A stretch of DNA of 47,570 nucleotides from JADFOJ01 sp041580235 (GTDB taxonomy: Bacteria; Planctomycetota; Phycisphaerae; Phycisphaerales; SM1A02). The stretch's first letter is position 1, and each line of letters starts with the position of its first letter. The stretch covers positions 1 through 47,570 of the forward strand of contig JBFGEG010000015.1 in assembly GCA_041580235.1 (NCBI GenBank). The letters run 5' to 3'. The translations under genes were made by a program, and so were the position numbers. The notes beneath the pieces are model-generated. The model saw nothing but the letters and a program-made list of their open reading frames with translations, made no database searches and had not been told where the DNA came from. Positions 16,246 to 24,850 of this stretch are shown here, piece by piece.

Positions 16246-17211
16246 GTGCACAAGATGCTGCTCGTCGCCGCGCTGGCGATCACCGTAGCGTGTTGCTCGC
16301 TTCACGCCCAGGTGCAGCCCCTGCAATACAACGCTGACGAGCTCGTGATGATGGCGGTGCAGGGCACCATCGCACCGGCCACTCTTCGCGACCCCCCCTA
16401 CCGCGTGACCCCCGACGGCGATGTGGGCGTCTACCCCGGCATCGGCGGCATCACCTACAACTTCCGGACTGGCGACTCGGCCGTCCGGATCGCCGCCGAC
16501 CACGTCGAGCCCGCCGTCAGCGTCTACAGCGTCCCCGCCAGCCGGGACCGCACCAGCACCCAGAACGTCGCCTTCAACGTGCTCTCCTGCGTCGGCAACG
16601 AGGCCGTGGTGCTCAGCGGTGACGCCAAGGGCGCACGCGGCTGGGTCATCGGCAAGCACGGCGGCGCCGAGCACGTGATGGTGGACTTCCCCGAGGAGGT
16701 CTATGACAAGCTGGCGATCGGCGACGTCATCCAGGTCAGGGCCGTCGGAACCGGGATGAAGCTTCTGAACATCGACGGTGTCGCGGTCATGAACATGGGC
16801 CCGCGGCTCTTCGATGCGCTGACCCAAGCCGGGACCGGGGTCACGCCCGAGGGTCGTCTGCAGGTGGCCGTCACCCACCGCGTCCCCGCCAAGATCATGG
16901 GGTCGGGGCTGGGGCGCAATCACGTCTACAAGGGCGACTACGACATCCAGCTCTTCGACGAGCAGGTCGTGGCCGAGCACCGCCTGGACACACTGCGATT
17001 CGGCGACATCGTGGCCATCACCGACGCCGACAACACCTATGGGCGCATCTACCGGACCGGCGCGGTGAGCATCGGAGTCGTCGTGCACAGCCGCAGCTGG
17101 ACCGCGGGCCACGGCCCCGGCGTGGTCACGCTGTTCTCGTCAAGAGACGGCCGGATCGACACGGTCATCGATCCGAACGCCAACCTCGGCCCGCTGCTGG
17201 GCATTCGCTGA
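16246..17211 (+). CDS. DUF4438-family protein with signal peptide
   Basis: A 321-aa protein matching, as I recall it, the DUF4438 family (a Thermotoga member has a solved structure but no known reaction). Conserved blocks are 'GVYPGIGGITYNFRTGDSA', 'DHVEPAVSV', 'GWVIGKHGGAEHVMVDFPEE', 'VTHRVPAKIMGSGLG', 'LRFGDIVAITDADNTYGR' and 'VSIGVVVHS..WTAGHGPGV'. The His, Asp and Gly-rich blocks suggest a ligand-binding or enzymatic pocket. Unusually for what I recall, it begins with a Sec signal ('MLLVAALAITVACC', cleavage likely after LHA), so it is exported. The GTG start follows AAGGAG by 7 nt. It lies downstream of carbamate kinase, and the link may be functional or only positional. Confidence 0.75.
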   Translation: MHKMLLVAALAITVACCSLHAQVQPLQYNADELVMMAVQGTIAPATLRDPPYRVTPDGDVGVYPGIGGITYNFRTGDSAVRIAADHVEPAVSVYSVPASRDRTSTQNVAFNVLSCVGNEAVVLSGDAKGARGWVIGKHGGAEHVMVDFPEEVYDKLAIGDVIQVRAVGTGMKLLNIDGVAVMNMGPRLFDALTQAGTGVTPEGRLQVAVTHRVPAKIMGSGLGRNHVYKGDYDIQLFDEQVVAEHRLDTLRFGDIVAITDADNTYGRIYRTGAVSIGVVVHSRSWTAGHGPGVVTLFSSRDGRIDTVIDPNANLGPLLGIR

Positions 17212-17226
17212 CCAGGACCCCGGCCG

Positions 17227-17844
17227 ATGCTCCGCTGGGTTGTGGCCATCCCGATCGCACTGCTGGCCGGCGTCATGATCAGCGTCGCGGGGGCCTGGGC
17301 CTGCGTCGTGTGGTCGCCCCGGCCACCGATCGCATTTCAGACCCACCCCGGTCCCTGGCCGGTCCCGGCACCGGCCGACTGGCCTGCCACCGCCGAGCGG
17401 CGCGTCGAGACGACGCTGGGCCTCACCGTCATCGACGCCACCGCGCCCGAAACCGAGCCGGGCAGCTGGTACGAGTCGTTCAACCAGTGGGTCCTGCAGG
17501 CGGGGCTGCCGTGGCGCTGCCTCTCCTGCGCGCGGTCTCGACGGCAGAAGCGGCTGACCACCTACGCACCGCTGAGCTGGACGAAGCCCGGTCACTGGGG
17601 GGAGGGGCTGGAGATCCCCTTCGACAGCCTGCCCGCCGAGGCCAGGATCGGGCGCTACTTGCCCACGGTTCCGATCTGGTCGGGGCTGCTCGCCAACACG
17701 ACCGTCTTCGCCGCCGCGCTGCTGCTTGTCTTGGTCGCCCCCCGCAGCGCGCGGCGGTGGCTCCGCGCAAGACAGGGCCGGTGTCTCGCCTGCGGTTACC
17801 CCCTGGCCGCGGCGGGCGCGACCTGCCCCGAATGCGGCACGTAG
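17227..17844 (+). CDS. Membrane protein with C-terminal Cys4 zinc ribbon
   Basis: A 205-aa protein with a membrane segment at the N-terminus (about 4-28) and another near 155-178 ('LLANTTVFAAALLLVLVA'). It ends in a short ribbon with four Cys: 'CLACGYPLAAAGATCPECGT'. A Trp-rich soluble loop with a CLSC pair ('WRCLSCARSRR') lies between the membrane segments. Proteins with two membrane spans and a terminal 'CxxCGYxL...CPECG' are very common in planctomycetes, chiefly Phycisphaerae, and their role is unknown. It follows the DUF4438 gene after 15 nt and is probably co-transcribed with it. Confidence 0.8.
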   Translation: MLRWVVAIPIALLAGVMISVAGAWACVVWSPRPPIAFQTHPGPWPVPAPADWPATAERRVETTLGLTVIDATAPETEPGSWYESFNQWVLQAGLPWRCLSCARSRRQKRLTTYAPLSWTKPGHWGEGLEIPFDSLPAEARIGRYLPTVPIWSGLLANTTVFAAALLLVLVAPRSARRWLRARQGRCLACGYPLAAAGATCPECGT

Positions 17845-17886
17845 CCACGCCCGTGGCCGGGGCTTTGCCCGCATCCAGCCCCGATG

Positions 17887-17892
17887 TACGCT
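17887..17892 (+). promoter_or_regulatory. TACGCT -10 box of a probable leaderless gene
   Basis: TACGCT is followed by exactly 6 nt and the ATG at 17899. The in-frame ATG at 17884 overlaps the box and would be upstream of the transcript, so 17899 is the better start. Confidence 0.6.
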
Positions 17893-17898
17893 GTCGGC

Positions 17899-18510
17899 AT
17901 GCCCAGTAAACCGACGACCGTCGCCAGGTACCTGGCGAGTCTGCCCAAGGACCGGCGAGACGCCATCCAGGCCGTCCGCAAGGTCATCCGTGCAAATCTC
18001 GACGACGGCTACGCCGAAGGCATGCAGTACGGCATGATCGGCTACTTCGTCCCGCACTCGGTGTACCCGCCGGGCTACCACTGCGACAGCGCTCAGCCTC
18101 TGCCGTACGTCAGCATCGCGTCGCAGAAGAACCACATGTCGATCTACCTGTGCAGTGTCTACGGCTCCGAGGACGAGGGACGCTGGTTCCGCGAGGCCTG
18201 GGCCAAGACCGGCAAGAAGCTCGACATGGGCAAGTCCTGCGTGCGGTTCAAGACGATCGACGACCTCGCACTCGACGTCATCGCCAAGGCGATCAAACGC
18301 ACGCCGGCCCGCAAGTACATCGCCAGCTACGAAGCGGCACTGGGCGAGCGCGCCGCCAGGAAGGCCACACGCAAGACCGCCAAGAAGCCGACCACCAAGA
18401 AGGCTCGCAAGACGACCGCCGCGAAGGCAACGGCCAGGAAGACGACGCGCAAGACCACCGGACGGACGAAAAAGACGAGCCCCAGGCAGTCGCCCCGCCG
18501 TTCCACGTAA
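17899..18510 (+). CDS. DUF1801-family protein with histone H1-like basic tail
   Basis: A 203-aa protein. Residues 1-135 match the DUF1801/YdhG fold: 'VARYLASLPKDRRDAIQAVR', 'YAEGMQYGMIGYFVP', 'PLPYVSIASQKNHMSIYL', 'LDMGKSCVRFKTIDDLALDV'. From about residue 150 it becomes a tail of some 55 residues almost wholly of Lys, Arg, Thr and Ala (repeats such as KKPTTKKARKTTAAKA and RKTTRKTTGRTKK), like a bacterial histone H1 tail. The tail probably binds DNA or RNA, while DUF1801 itself has no firm function. A similar tail ends Ku in this window. Confidence 0.88.
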   Translation: MPSKPTTVARYLASLPKDRRDAIQAVRKVIRANLDDGYAEGMQYGMIGYFVPHSVYPPGYHCDSAQPLPYVSIASQKNHMSIYLCSVYGSEDEGRWFREAWAKTGKKLDMGKSCVRFKTIDDLALDVIAKAIKRTPARKYIASYEAALGERAARKATRKTAKKPTTKKARKTTAAKATARKTTRKTTGRTKKTSPRQSPRRST

Positions 18511-18576
18511 CCTGAACTCACCGTTGACCCGGAGGCCGCGCGCCGACGTCACGCGGGCGATGGACCTTCCGGTGAA

Positions 18577-18649
18577 TACCCCGTAGGGGATTCGAACCCC
18601 TGTTACCGGGATGAGAACCCGGCGTCCTAGGCCTCTAGACGAACGGGGC
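18577..18649 (-). tRNA. tRNA-Glu (anticodon CTC)
   Basis: A complete 73-nt cloverleaf on the minus strand. Acceptor GCCCCGT pairs with ACGGGGT (G1.U72 wobble), D-arm GTC...GAC, anticodon stem CCGGG/CCCGG around loop TTCTCAT giving CTC, short variable TAAC, and T-arm AGGGG-TTCGAAT-CCCCT. The discriminator is A73 and CCA is not encoded. CTC reads GAG, the favoured Glu codon in high-GC genomes. G1.U72 with A73 resembles chloroplast and cyanobacterial tRNA-Glu more than the E. coli form. Confidence 0.96.
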
Positions 18650-18675
18650 GAGGTGTCCGGTGATACCGGCCCGCT

Positions 18676-18703
18676 AGGCTATCCCGAGCCGCCGCCGGGT
18701 CAA
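18676..18703 (-). promoter_or_regulatory. Promoter of tRNA-Glu
   Basis: On the minus strand TTGACC (18703-18698), a 16-nt spacer and TAGCCT (18681-18676) form a good sigma70-type promoter. The tRNA begins 26 nt after the -10, so the precursor has a leader of about 20 nt. Confidence 0.65.
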
Positions 18704-18791
18704 GTGAGCGCCTCTGTATCGTCACAACCGGCCCCGCGGGTGCAAGGGAAAGCGCCCGCCTCCGGGGGCTCGCGGTCGCAACGCGTCGGGG

Positions 18792-18797
18792 TAGAGT
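18792..18797 (+). promoter_or_regulatory. TAGAGT -10 box of a probable leaderless gene
   Basis: TAGAGT is followed by exactly 6 nt and the ATG at 18804. No convincing SD at normal spacing is present. The rest of 18511-18803 holds the tRNA and its promoter, and nothing else I can identify. Confidence 0.55.
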
Positions 18798-18803
18798 GAG
18801 AGC

Positions 18804-19910
18804 ATGCTCAGGAGGATCCTGCTCTGGGCCGCCGCGGTTCTGGGCGTCGGTCTCATCGGCCTCGTCGCCCTCGGCTGGTGGGCGTACGTTCAGCTCACGG
18901 GGCCGATGTACGAGCCGGGGAGCCTGGCGACCTCCGCGGGGCTGCAGCCGCCGCCTCAGGATGACGACACGCGTGCATGGACCGTCCGGCGTCACGTTGA
19001 CCTGCATCACTTCTCGCGGGGGTCGGGCCGGCCCGTCCTGTTCATCCACGGCGGGCCCGGCGTGCCCGTCCGAACGCCGATGCCCTGGCTCGACGCGTTG
19101 TACCCGTCGTTCGAGGTGCACTTCTACGACCAGAGGGGCTGCGGCGCCTCGACACGGCCGATCGACCGCTTCGAGTCGCCAAAGCCGTGGCCCAACATGC
19201 AGACCCTCGAAGCGACGCTGGGGCTGGGTGTTCAGGTCTCCGACATCGAGCGCATCCGTCGGATCCTCGGCGAGGATCGTCTGACTCTCATCGGCCATTC
19301 GTTCGGCGGGTTCCTGGCCGCGTTGTACGCGGCGGAGTTCCCGCAGCGGGTTGAGAAGCTGGTTCTGCTGGCGCCGGCCAGCGTGCTCACCCTGCCCGCC
19401 GAGGACGACGAGGATCTGTTCGCCCTGGTCCGCTCACGGCTGTCTCTCGAGCGGCGCGCCGAATACGACGCGTTCCTCGACCAGTACATGGACTTCAGGT
19501 CGCTGTTCCGCCACGACGAGCAGCTCCTGGCCAAACGAAACCTGCGGCTGGGCAACTACATTTTGGAGGCGATGGGCCGGTCACCGCTGGCGATTCCTGA
19601 TCACGGGGGGCCTCTCGAGACGGGAGGCTGGATGGTCCAGGCCATGTACCTGAGCATGGGCAGGCACCACGACTACTGCGGCGCGCTGGAGGCGATCAGC
19701 GTCCCCACGCTCGTCGTTCACGGCGACAAGGACCTGCAGCCGGTCTCGGCGAGCGCTCGATACGCCGAGCTGATCGCCGACGCCGAGCTGGTGAGGGTCC
19801 CCGACGCCGATCACTTCTTCTCCGGAGCGCACCCCGACCTCCGTGGCCGGGTCGGGACCTTTCTCGCACCGCCGACGGCCGGCGGCGGCAAGACCGCAGG
19901 CGGCGGTTGA
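18804..19910 (+). CDS. Membrane-anchored alpha/beta hydrolase, proline iminopeptidase-like
   Basis: A 368-aa protein with an N-terminal membrane anchor (about 5-30) and an alpha/beta-hydrolase domain. It has the oxyanion motif HGGPG (82-86), 'HFYDQRGCGAS' (106-116), nucleophile Ser166 in 'GHSFGG', acid Asp in 'VVHGDKDLQP', and His in 'VPDADHFFS'. HGGPG followed by DQRGxG is typical of the S33 prolyl aminopeptidase group, which releases N-terminal proline, but many relatives have other esterase-type substrates. The anchor suggests it works on the membrane surface. Start 18804 fits the -10 position and the anchor. Confidence 0.9.
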   Translation: MLRRILLWAAAVLGVGLIGLVALGWWAYVQLTGPMYEPGSLATSAGLQPPPQDDDTRAWTVRRHVDLHHFSRGSGRPVLFIHGGPGVPVRTPMPWLDALYPSFEVHFYDQRGCGASTRPIDRFESPKPWPNMQTLEATLGLGVQVSDIERIRRILGEDRLTLIGHSFGGFLAALYAAEFPQRVEKLVLLAPASVLTLPAEDDEDLFALVRSRLSLERRAEYDAFLDQYMDFRSLFRHDEQLLAKRNLRLGNYILEAMGRSPLAIPDHGGPLETGGWMVQAMYLSMGRHHDYCGALEAISVPTLVVHGDKDLQPVSASARYAELIADAELVRVPDADHFFSGAHPDLRGRVGTFLAPPTAGGGKTAGGG

Positions 19911-19960
19911 TTCTCGCCGCCGCCGTCCTAGCATGGCTCCGAGAAACTGAGGCTCTTCCG

Positions 19961-19978
19961 GCGGCGTGAAAACGCCGC
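19961..19978 (+). other. GNRA-type 5' UTR hairpin before the RNase Z-like gene
   Basis: GCGGCGT (19961-19967) pairs perfectly with ACGCCGC (19972-19978) around the tetraloop GAAA. It lies between a TAGCAT -10 (19929-19934) and the GGAGG Shine-Dalgarno at 19983-19987, so it is in the leader and ends only 4 nt before the SD. It may modulate translation or protect the 5' end. Confidence 0.55.
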
Positions 19979-19995
19979 TCATGGAGGTTTCGAGC

Positions 19996-20901
19996 ATGCT
20001 ACCCAAGATGCCCCCACGATCGGGGCAGGTCGGCTTCCTGTACGTGCCGCCGTTTCGCGTACAGGGCATCAGCGTCGCCGGCGAGCAGACTGTGGTGCAG
20101 GTCCCGGAGCTCGATGTCGCCTTCGACATCGGGATGTGCCCGCGCATCGCCCTCAGCTCGCCGTATGTCGCGCTGAGCCACGGGCATATGGACCACGTCG
20201 GCGGCCTGCCGTACTACTTCAGCCAGCGGATGTTCCAGAAGATGGGCGTGGGACGCTGCGTCTGCCATCCCTCCCTGGCCGGTCCTCTGAAGGCCATGAT
20301 GAAGAGCTGGGTCGATCTGGAAGGCCAGCGCACGCCGTACGAGATCATCCCGCTGGAGCCCGACGACCAGATCGAGGTCAAGAACAACATGTATCTGCGG
20401 GGCATGGAGGTCAGCCACGCGACCGGGTCCATGGCCTACGCGATTGTCGAGCACCGCAGCAAGCTCAAGGCCGAGTACCTTGATCAGCCGCAGGAGAAGC
20501 TCCGCGAGCTGCGCAGCAACGGCGTCGAGATCACCCACACGCTGCAGATTCCGCTGGTCGCTTACACCGGCGACATGGAGTTCGGCCCGTACCTGTTCCG
20601 CGACGAGTTCGTCAACGCCAAGATCGTCATCTGCGAGTGCACGTTCTTCGAGCCGGACCACCAGTCCCGTGCCAAGGTCGGAAAGCACCTGCACATCGAC
20701 GATCTGACGAACGTGTTCGATCAATGGAAAGCGGACGCCATTGTGCTCATTCATCTCTCGCGGCGCACGAACATGGCCACGGCGCGCGAATTGCTGGTCG
20801 ACACCCTCGGTGAGGAGAAGGCGGAGCGCATTCACTTCCTTATGGATCACCGCCACAACCGGCAACGCTACGAAATACAGGAAGTTGAAGTGGGAGCCTG
20901 A
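19996..20901 (+). CDS. RNase Z-like metallo-beta-lactamase-fold hydrolase
   Basis: A 301-aa metallo-beta-lactamase fold protein. The zinc motif is HGHMDH at 62-67 ('LSHGHMDHVGGLPYYF'), with later ligands in 'SHATGSMAYAI', 'YTGDME' and 'LIHLSRR'. The context around the motif and 'CECTFFEPDHQSRAKVGKHL' is like ribonuclease Z/ElaC relatives, which cut tRNA 3' trailers; CCA is not encoded in the nearby tRNA-Glu, consistent with the need for such an enzyme. A different phosphodiesterase role is possible. The start at ATG 19996 is set by GGAGG 8 nt upstream; the longer frame from 19966 starts inside the leader hairpin. Confidence 0.85.
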   Translation: MLPKMPPRSGQVGFLYVPPFRVQGISVAGEQTVVQVPELDVAFDIGMCPRIALSSPYVALSHGHMDHVGGLPYYFSQRMFQKMGVGRCVCHPSLAGPLKAMMKSWVDLEGQRTPYEIIPLEPDDQIEVKNNMYLRGMEVSHATGSMAYAIVEHRSKLKAEYLDQPQEKLRELRSNGVEITHTLQIPLVAYTGDMEFGPYLFRDEFVNAKIVICECTFFEPDHQSRAKVGKHLHIDDLTNVFDQWKADAIVLIHLSRRTNMATARELLVDTLGEEKAERIHFLMDHRHNRQRYEIQEVEVGA

Positions 20902-20943
20902 CGGGCCGTCCGTCACATGTCCCTGGAATTTGGGTAAGCTTGG

Positions 20944-20972
20944 TTGACGCGCTCGGCGCGCCGCTCTACATT
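20944..20972 (+). promoter_or_regulatory. dnaA promoter, TTGACG-N17-TACATT
   Basis: TTGACG (20944-20949), a 17-nt spacer and TACATT (20967-20972) give the best sigma70-type promoter in the window. It leaves a dnaA leader of about 115 nt with GGAGG before the ATG. The leader contains TTATCC on the minus strand ('ggataaac'), a partial DnaA-box match that might allow autoregulation. Confidence 0.7.
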
Positions 20973-21095
20973 GCGCGCCATCGGGTGAACGCCCGTTCGT
21001 TCGAGGATAAACGAGTACCGGCTTGGTGGGCCTTGGCCGGAGGCGTAACGAAAAGCAACGCAAGCGTAAGCTGATTCTGCCTGGAGGCGCGACCT

Positions 21096-22466
21096 ATGGG
21101 GCGGACCGATCCCCATGTCTGGAATGCGGTACTTGCGCACCTGCGGAGGGCGTATCCCGGCATGTGCCGCCGCTGGTTCGACGATATCGAGCCGCTCGAG
21201 ATGTCCGGGGGAACCCTCAAGCTCCTCGTACGGGAGCCCGTCCAGCTCAACTACCTCCAGCAGAGGTGCCACAAGGAGTTTACGGAAGCCGTGCAGGGCG
21301 TCCTGAAGCTCCTGGTGGCGGTTCGTTTCGTAGGGGAGCCGGACGTCGACCGAACATTCGATGCGGAGACGGCGGCCAACGGTCATCGCGAAGCCGCCAA
21401 GCCCGTCCCGAACGGCACCGCGCTGGCGGCTGACGACGAAATGCTGATCAGCCCCGACCACTCGTTCGAGAACTTCGTGGTCGGGCCGGAGAACCGGCTC
21501 GCCCACGCCGGCGCGGTGGCCGTGGCCGGGAAGCCCGCCTGGGCGTACAACCCCTTCTTCGTCCATGGGGGCGTCGGTCTCGGCAAGACGCACCTGCTGC
21601 AGGCCATCTGCCAGGCCGCCGTTCGTAAGAACCCGCGGATCCGCATCTACTACACCTCCTGCAACAGCTTCCTGACCCAGTTCCACGACGCCGTCCAGGA
21701 AGGCCAGATGAACAGCTTTCGGCACCGCTTCCGCGACGTGGATCTGCTGCTGATCGACGACATCCACGATCTGTCCCATCGCGAGCAGTCCCAGGAGGAG
21801 TTCTTCCACACGTTCAACTGCCTGACCCAGAGCGGCCGCCAGGTCGTGCTCAGCTCCGACGCAGCCCCCAACGAGATCCCCGACCTGGAGGAGAGACTGA
21901 CCAGTCGGTTCAATTGCGGGCTCGTGGCCGAGATCGGCCGGCCGTCCTACGAGACGCGTGTTTCGATCCTCAAGAGCAAGGCGGCCCTGCGTCGTATCGA
22001 TCTTCCTGATGACGTGGCCAGCTACATCGCGACCAAGATCGATACCAACATCCGGGAGCTCGAGGGCGCCATCACCAAGATGATGGGGCTCGCCGCCGTC
22101 AACGGCACGCCGCTGGCGCTTCCGCTCGCCAAGCAGGCGGTCGGCGAGGACATGACGACCAACGGCGCCCAGCTGCCGACGATCCAGGACATCGTGGACA
22201 CGGTGACGACCTATTACGCCGTACGGCTCAGCGATCTGCTCTCCAAACGCCGCCACAAGTCCATCGCCCTGCCCCGCCAGATCTGCATGTGGCTCGCCCG
22301 CCGGCACACCCGCTACAGCCTCCAGGAGATCGGGGGCTACTTCGGGGGCCGCGACCACACCACGGTCATGCATGCGGTCAACGCCGTGAACGCCAAGCGG
22401 CAGCGCGATGCTGCGATTGACCGGGACGTCACCACCCTGGAGCGGCAGCTTCTGGACCGGTCGTGA
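21096..22466 (+). CDS. dnaA: Chromosomal replication initiator DnaA
   Basis: A 456-aa initiator ATPase that binds DnaA boxes and opens oriC. Domain I is at about 1-85, a variable linker follows, and the AAA+ domain has Walker A 'GGVGLGKTH' (about 158-166), Walker B 'LLLIDDIH' (about 217-224), sensor I 'VVLSSDAAPNEIP' and arginine finger region 'RLTSRFNCG'. Domain IV ends with the DNA-binding signature 'GGRDHTTVMHAVNAV' (about 417-431). Length is typical. GGAGG lies 8-9 nt before the ATG. Unlike many bacteria, dnaN, recF and gyrB do not follow; fpg is convergent. Confidence 0.97.
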   Translation: MGRTDPHVWNAVLAHLRRAYPGMCRRWFDDIEPLEMSGGTLKLLVREPVQLNYLQQRCHKEFTEAVQGVLKLLVAVRFVGEPDVDRTFDAETAANGHREAAKPVPNGTALAADDEMLISPDHSFENFVVGPENRLAHAGAVAVAGKPAWAYNPFFVHGGVGLGKTHLLQAICQAAVRKNPRIRIYYTSCNSFLTQFHDAVQEGQMNSFRHRFRDVDLLLIDDIHDLSHREQSQEEFFHTFNCLTQSGRQVVLSSDAAPNEIPDLEERLTSRFNCGLVAEIGRPSYETRVSILKSKAALRRIDLPDDVASYIATKIDTNIRELEGAITKMMGLAAVNGTPLALPLAKQAVGEDMTTNGAQLPTIQDIVDTVTTYYAVRLSDLLSKRRHKSIALPRQICMWLARRHTRYSLQEIGGYFGGRDHTTVMHAVNAVNAKRQRDAAIDRDVTTLERQLLDRS

Positions 22467-22491
22467 CCGGCATTCAGGGCTGTCCCTTGTG

Positions 22492-22512
22492 TGTGGACAA
22501 CTTGTTGACAAG
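22492..22512 (+). other. DnaA-box-like cluster downstream of dnaA
   Basis: TGTGGACAA at 22492-22500 differs from the DnaA box complement TGTGGATAA at one base. It is followed at once by the small palindrome CTTGT-TG-ACAAG (22501-22512), which also contains TTGACA. The intergenic stretch 22467-22744 shows no AT-rich unwinding element, so this is at best a weak oriC or autoregulatory candidate. No gene is supported in it. Confidence 0.35.
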
Positions 22513-22736
22513 CACCGGCGCCCTCGAATTGCGCGGCGCGGTGGATGGCCGGAGAGCCGGCGCCGATCGCTCGCGGTCGGGCCCGGCGGGCCGTACGTGA
22601 CGCCCCGAGACACTCCAGCGACAGGGACTTGCCAGCTTGCTCACACACGGCATGGCCCCGGTCCGCCTTGTGGAAGGCCGTCTCGGCGCGGCTGCGGCCG
22701 CTGCTCCCCAAATCCGCAGGGCAGTTAACTGGGAGG

Positions 22737-22754
22737 AGGAGAATTTAATCTCCT
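22737..22754. terminator. Hairpin between convergent dnaA and fpg
   Basis: AGGAGA (22737-22742) pairs with TCTCCT (22749-22754) around ATTTAA, overlapping the fpg stop (22745-22747). It could act in both directions, but neither side has a good T-run, so it is a weak terminator candidate. Confidence 0.35.
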
Positions 22755-23626
22755 TTCATCGTAGAGAAGAGCCCCTGACAGCAACCGCAGAAGACCGTCG
22801 TGCGCTGACCGATCGTGCGTGCCTCCAGACGACCGCCGCAACGCAGGCAGGACTGGCCCTTGCGGTCGTAGACACGGTGACGCCGAGCGAAGCTGCCTGA
22901 CTCACCTCGGCCGTCCACGTAGTCCCGAATCGTCGATCCTCCGCCTTCGATCGCCCGCCGCAGAACCGTCCGGGCCGCCGAGGCGAGCCGGCGGCACTCC
23001 GGTCCGGGGATGGCGCGTGACACCGACAGCGGGTGAATCCGGGCCTCAAAGAGAATCTCGTCGGCGTAGATGTTGCCGATGCCCGCGACGACACGCTGAT
23101 CGAGCAGCGCGGCCTTGATGACACGTCCCGTCGCGTCAAGACGCCGCCGCAATGTCCGGGCGTCGATGGACAGCGCATCGGGCCCCAGCGCGGACCAGCG
23201 GGCGGCCTGCAGCGTCTCGCGTGACGGATACGTCCAAATCCCGCCGAAACGCCGGGGGTCCCGGAAGACCAGGCGGCCCCGCTGCATCCCGGACTCGAGC
23301 CGCCACACGCAGTGCACGTGGTCCGTACGCGCCAGACGCCCGCGTTGCGGGCAGTACACCAGCTGGCCGGACATGCCCAGGTGGACACAGACGGTCCATC
23401 CGTCGTCGGCGACGATGGCCAGCTCCTTGCCGTGCCTGGCGAGGGCCCGGATCCGCCGCCCCGCCAGAAGGCACGCCGACGAGACCCGCGAAGAGGGCCG
23501 GCGGGTGCGCGATTCGGAGGCCCGGACGATGTCGGGGCGCAACAACTGCACCCGGCGAACCACCGCCCCCGGCAGAACCGGCTCCAGGGAGCGACGCAGA
23601 TGGGCGATCTCAGGAAGCTCCGGCAC
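22745..23626 (-). CDS. fpg: Formamidopyrimidine-DNA glycosylase
   Basis: A 293-aa bifunctional glycosylase/AP lyase that removes 8-oxoguanine and FaPy lesions. It starts with the diagnostic PELPEI after the initiator, so the catalytic N-terminal Pro is exposed once Met is removed; this fixes the GTG at 23626, which has GGAGGA 5 nt before it. Other signs are 'GKELAIV', 'VHLGMSGQL', 'FRDPRRFGG', the helix-two-turns-helix 'VVAGIGNIYADEILFEARI' and a C-terminal zinc finger with Cys pairs 'CLRC' and 'CGCC'. It is divergent to the MoxR operon and convergent to dnaA. Confidence 0.96.
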   Translation of the reverse strand: MPELPEIAHLRRSLEPVLPGAVVRRVQLLRPDIVRASESRTRRPSSRVSSACLLAGRRIRALARHGKELAIVADDGWTVCVHLGMSGQLVYCPQRGRLARTDHVHCVWRLESGMQRGRLVFRDPRRFGGIWTYPSRETLQAARWSALGPDALSIDARTLRRRLDATGRVIKAALLDQRVVAGIGNIYADEILFEARIHPLSVSRAIPGPECRRLASAARTVLRRAIEGGGSTIRDYVDGRGESGSFARRHRVYDRKGQSCLRCGGRLEARTIGQRTTVFCGCCQGLFSTMKGD

Positions 23627-23688
23627 GAAATCCTCCGGGCCGCGGATGCGTTCTAGGGAAGGCCGCCCCGAAGGGTCGATGTTAGTGC

Positions 23689-23705
23689 CGGGAATATACT
23701 TCCCG
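23689..23705. promoter_or_regulatory. Palindrome over overlapping divergent -10 boxes (fpg/moxR)
   Basis: CGGGAA (23689-23694) and TTCCCG (23700-23705) form an inverted repeat around TATAC. It covers TATACT on plus (23695-23700, toward moxR) and TATATT on minus (23698-23693, toward fpg). A regulator binding the palindrome would block both. No clear -35 is seen. Confidence 0.5.
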
Positions 23706-23770
23706 CGGAGGACAGGGCCCGATAATCGCGGGCTCTCAAGGACCGAGACCGCCAAACGCGGAGACACGCA

Positions 23771-24847
<1,077 letters not shown>

Positions 24848-24850
24848 TCC

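Noticed and set aside
17884..17898. ATG at 17884 as start of the DUF1801 gene
   Set aside because: It overlaps the TACGCT -10 box, and the extra residues MYAVG are not family-like. ATG 17899 fits better.
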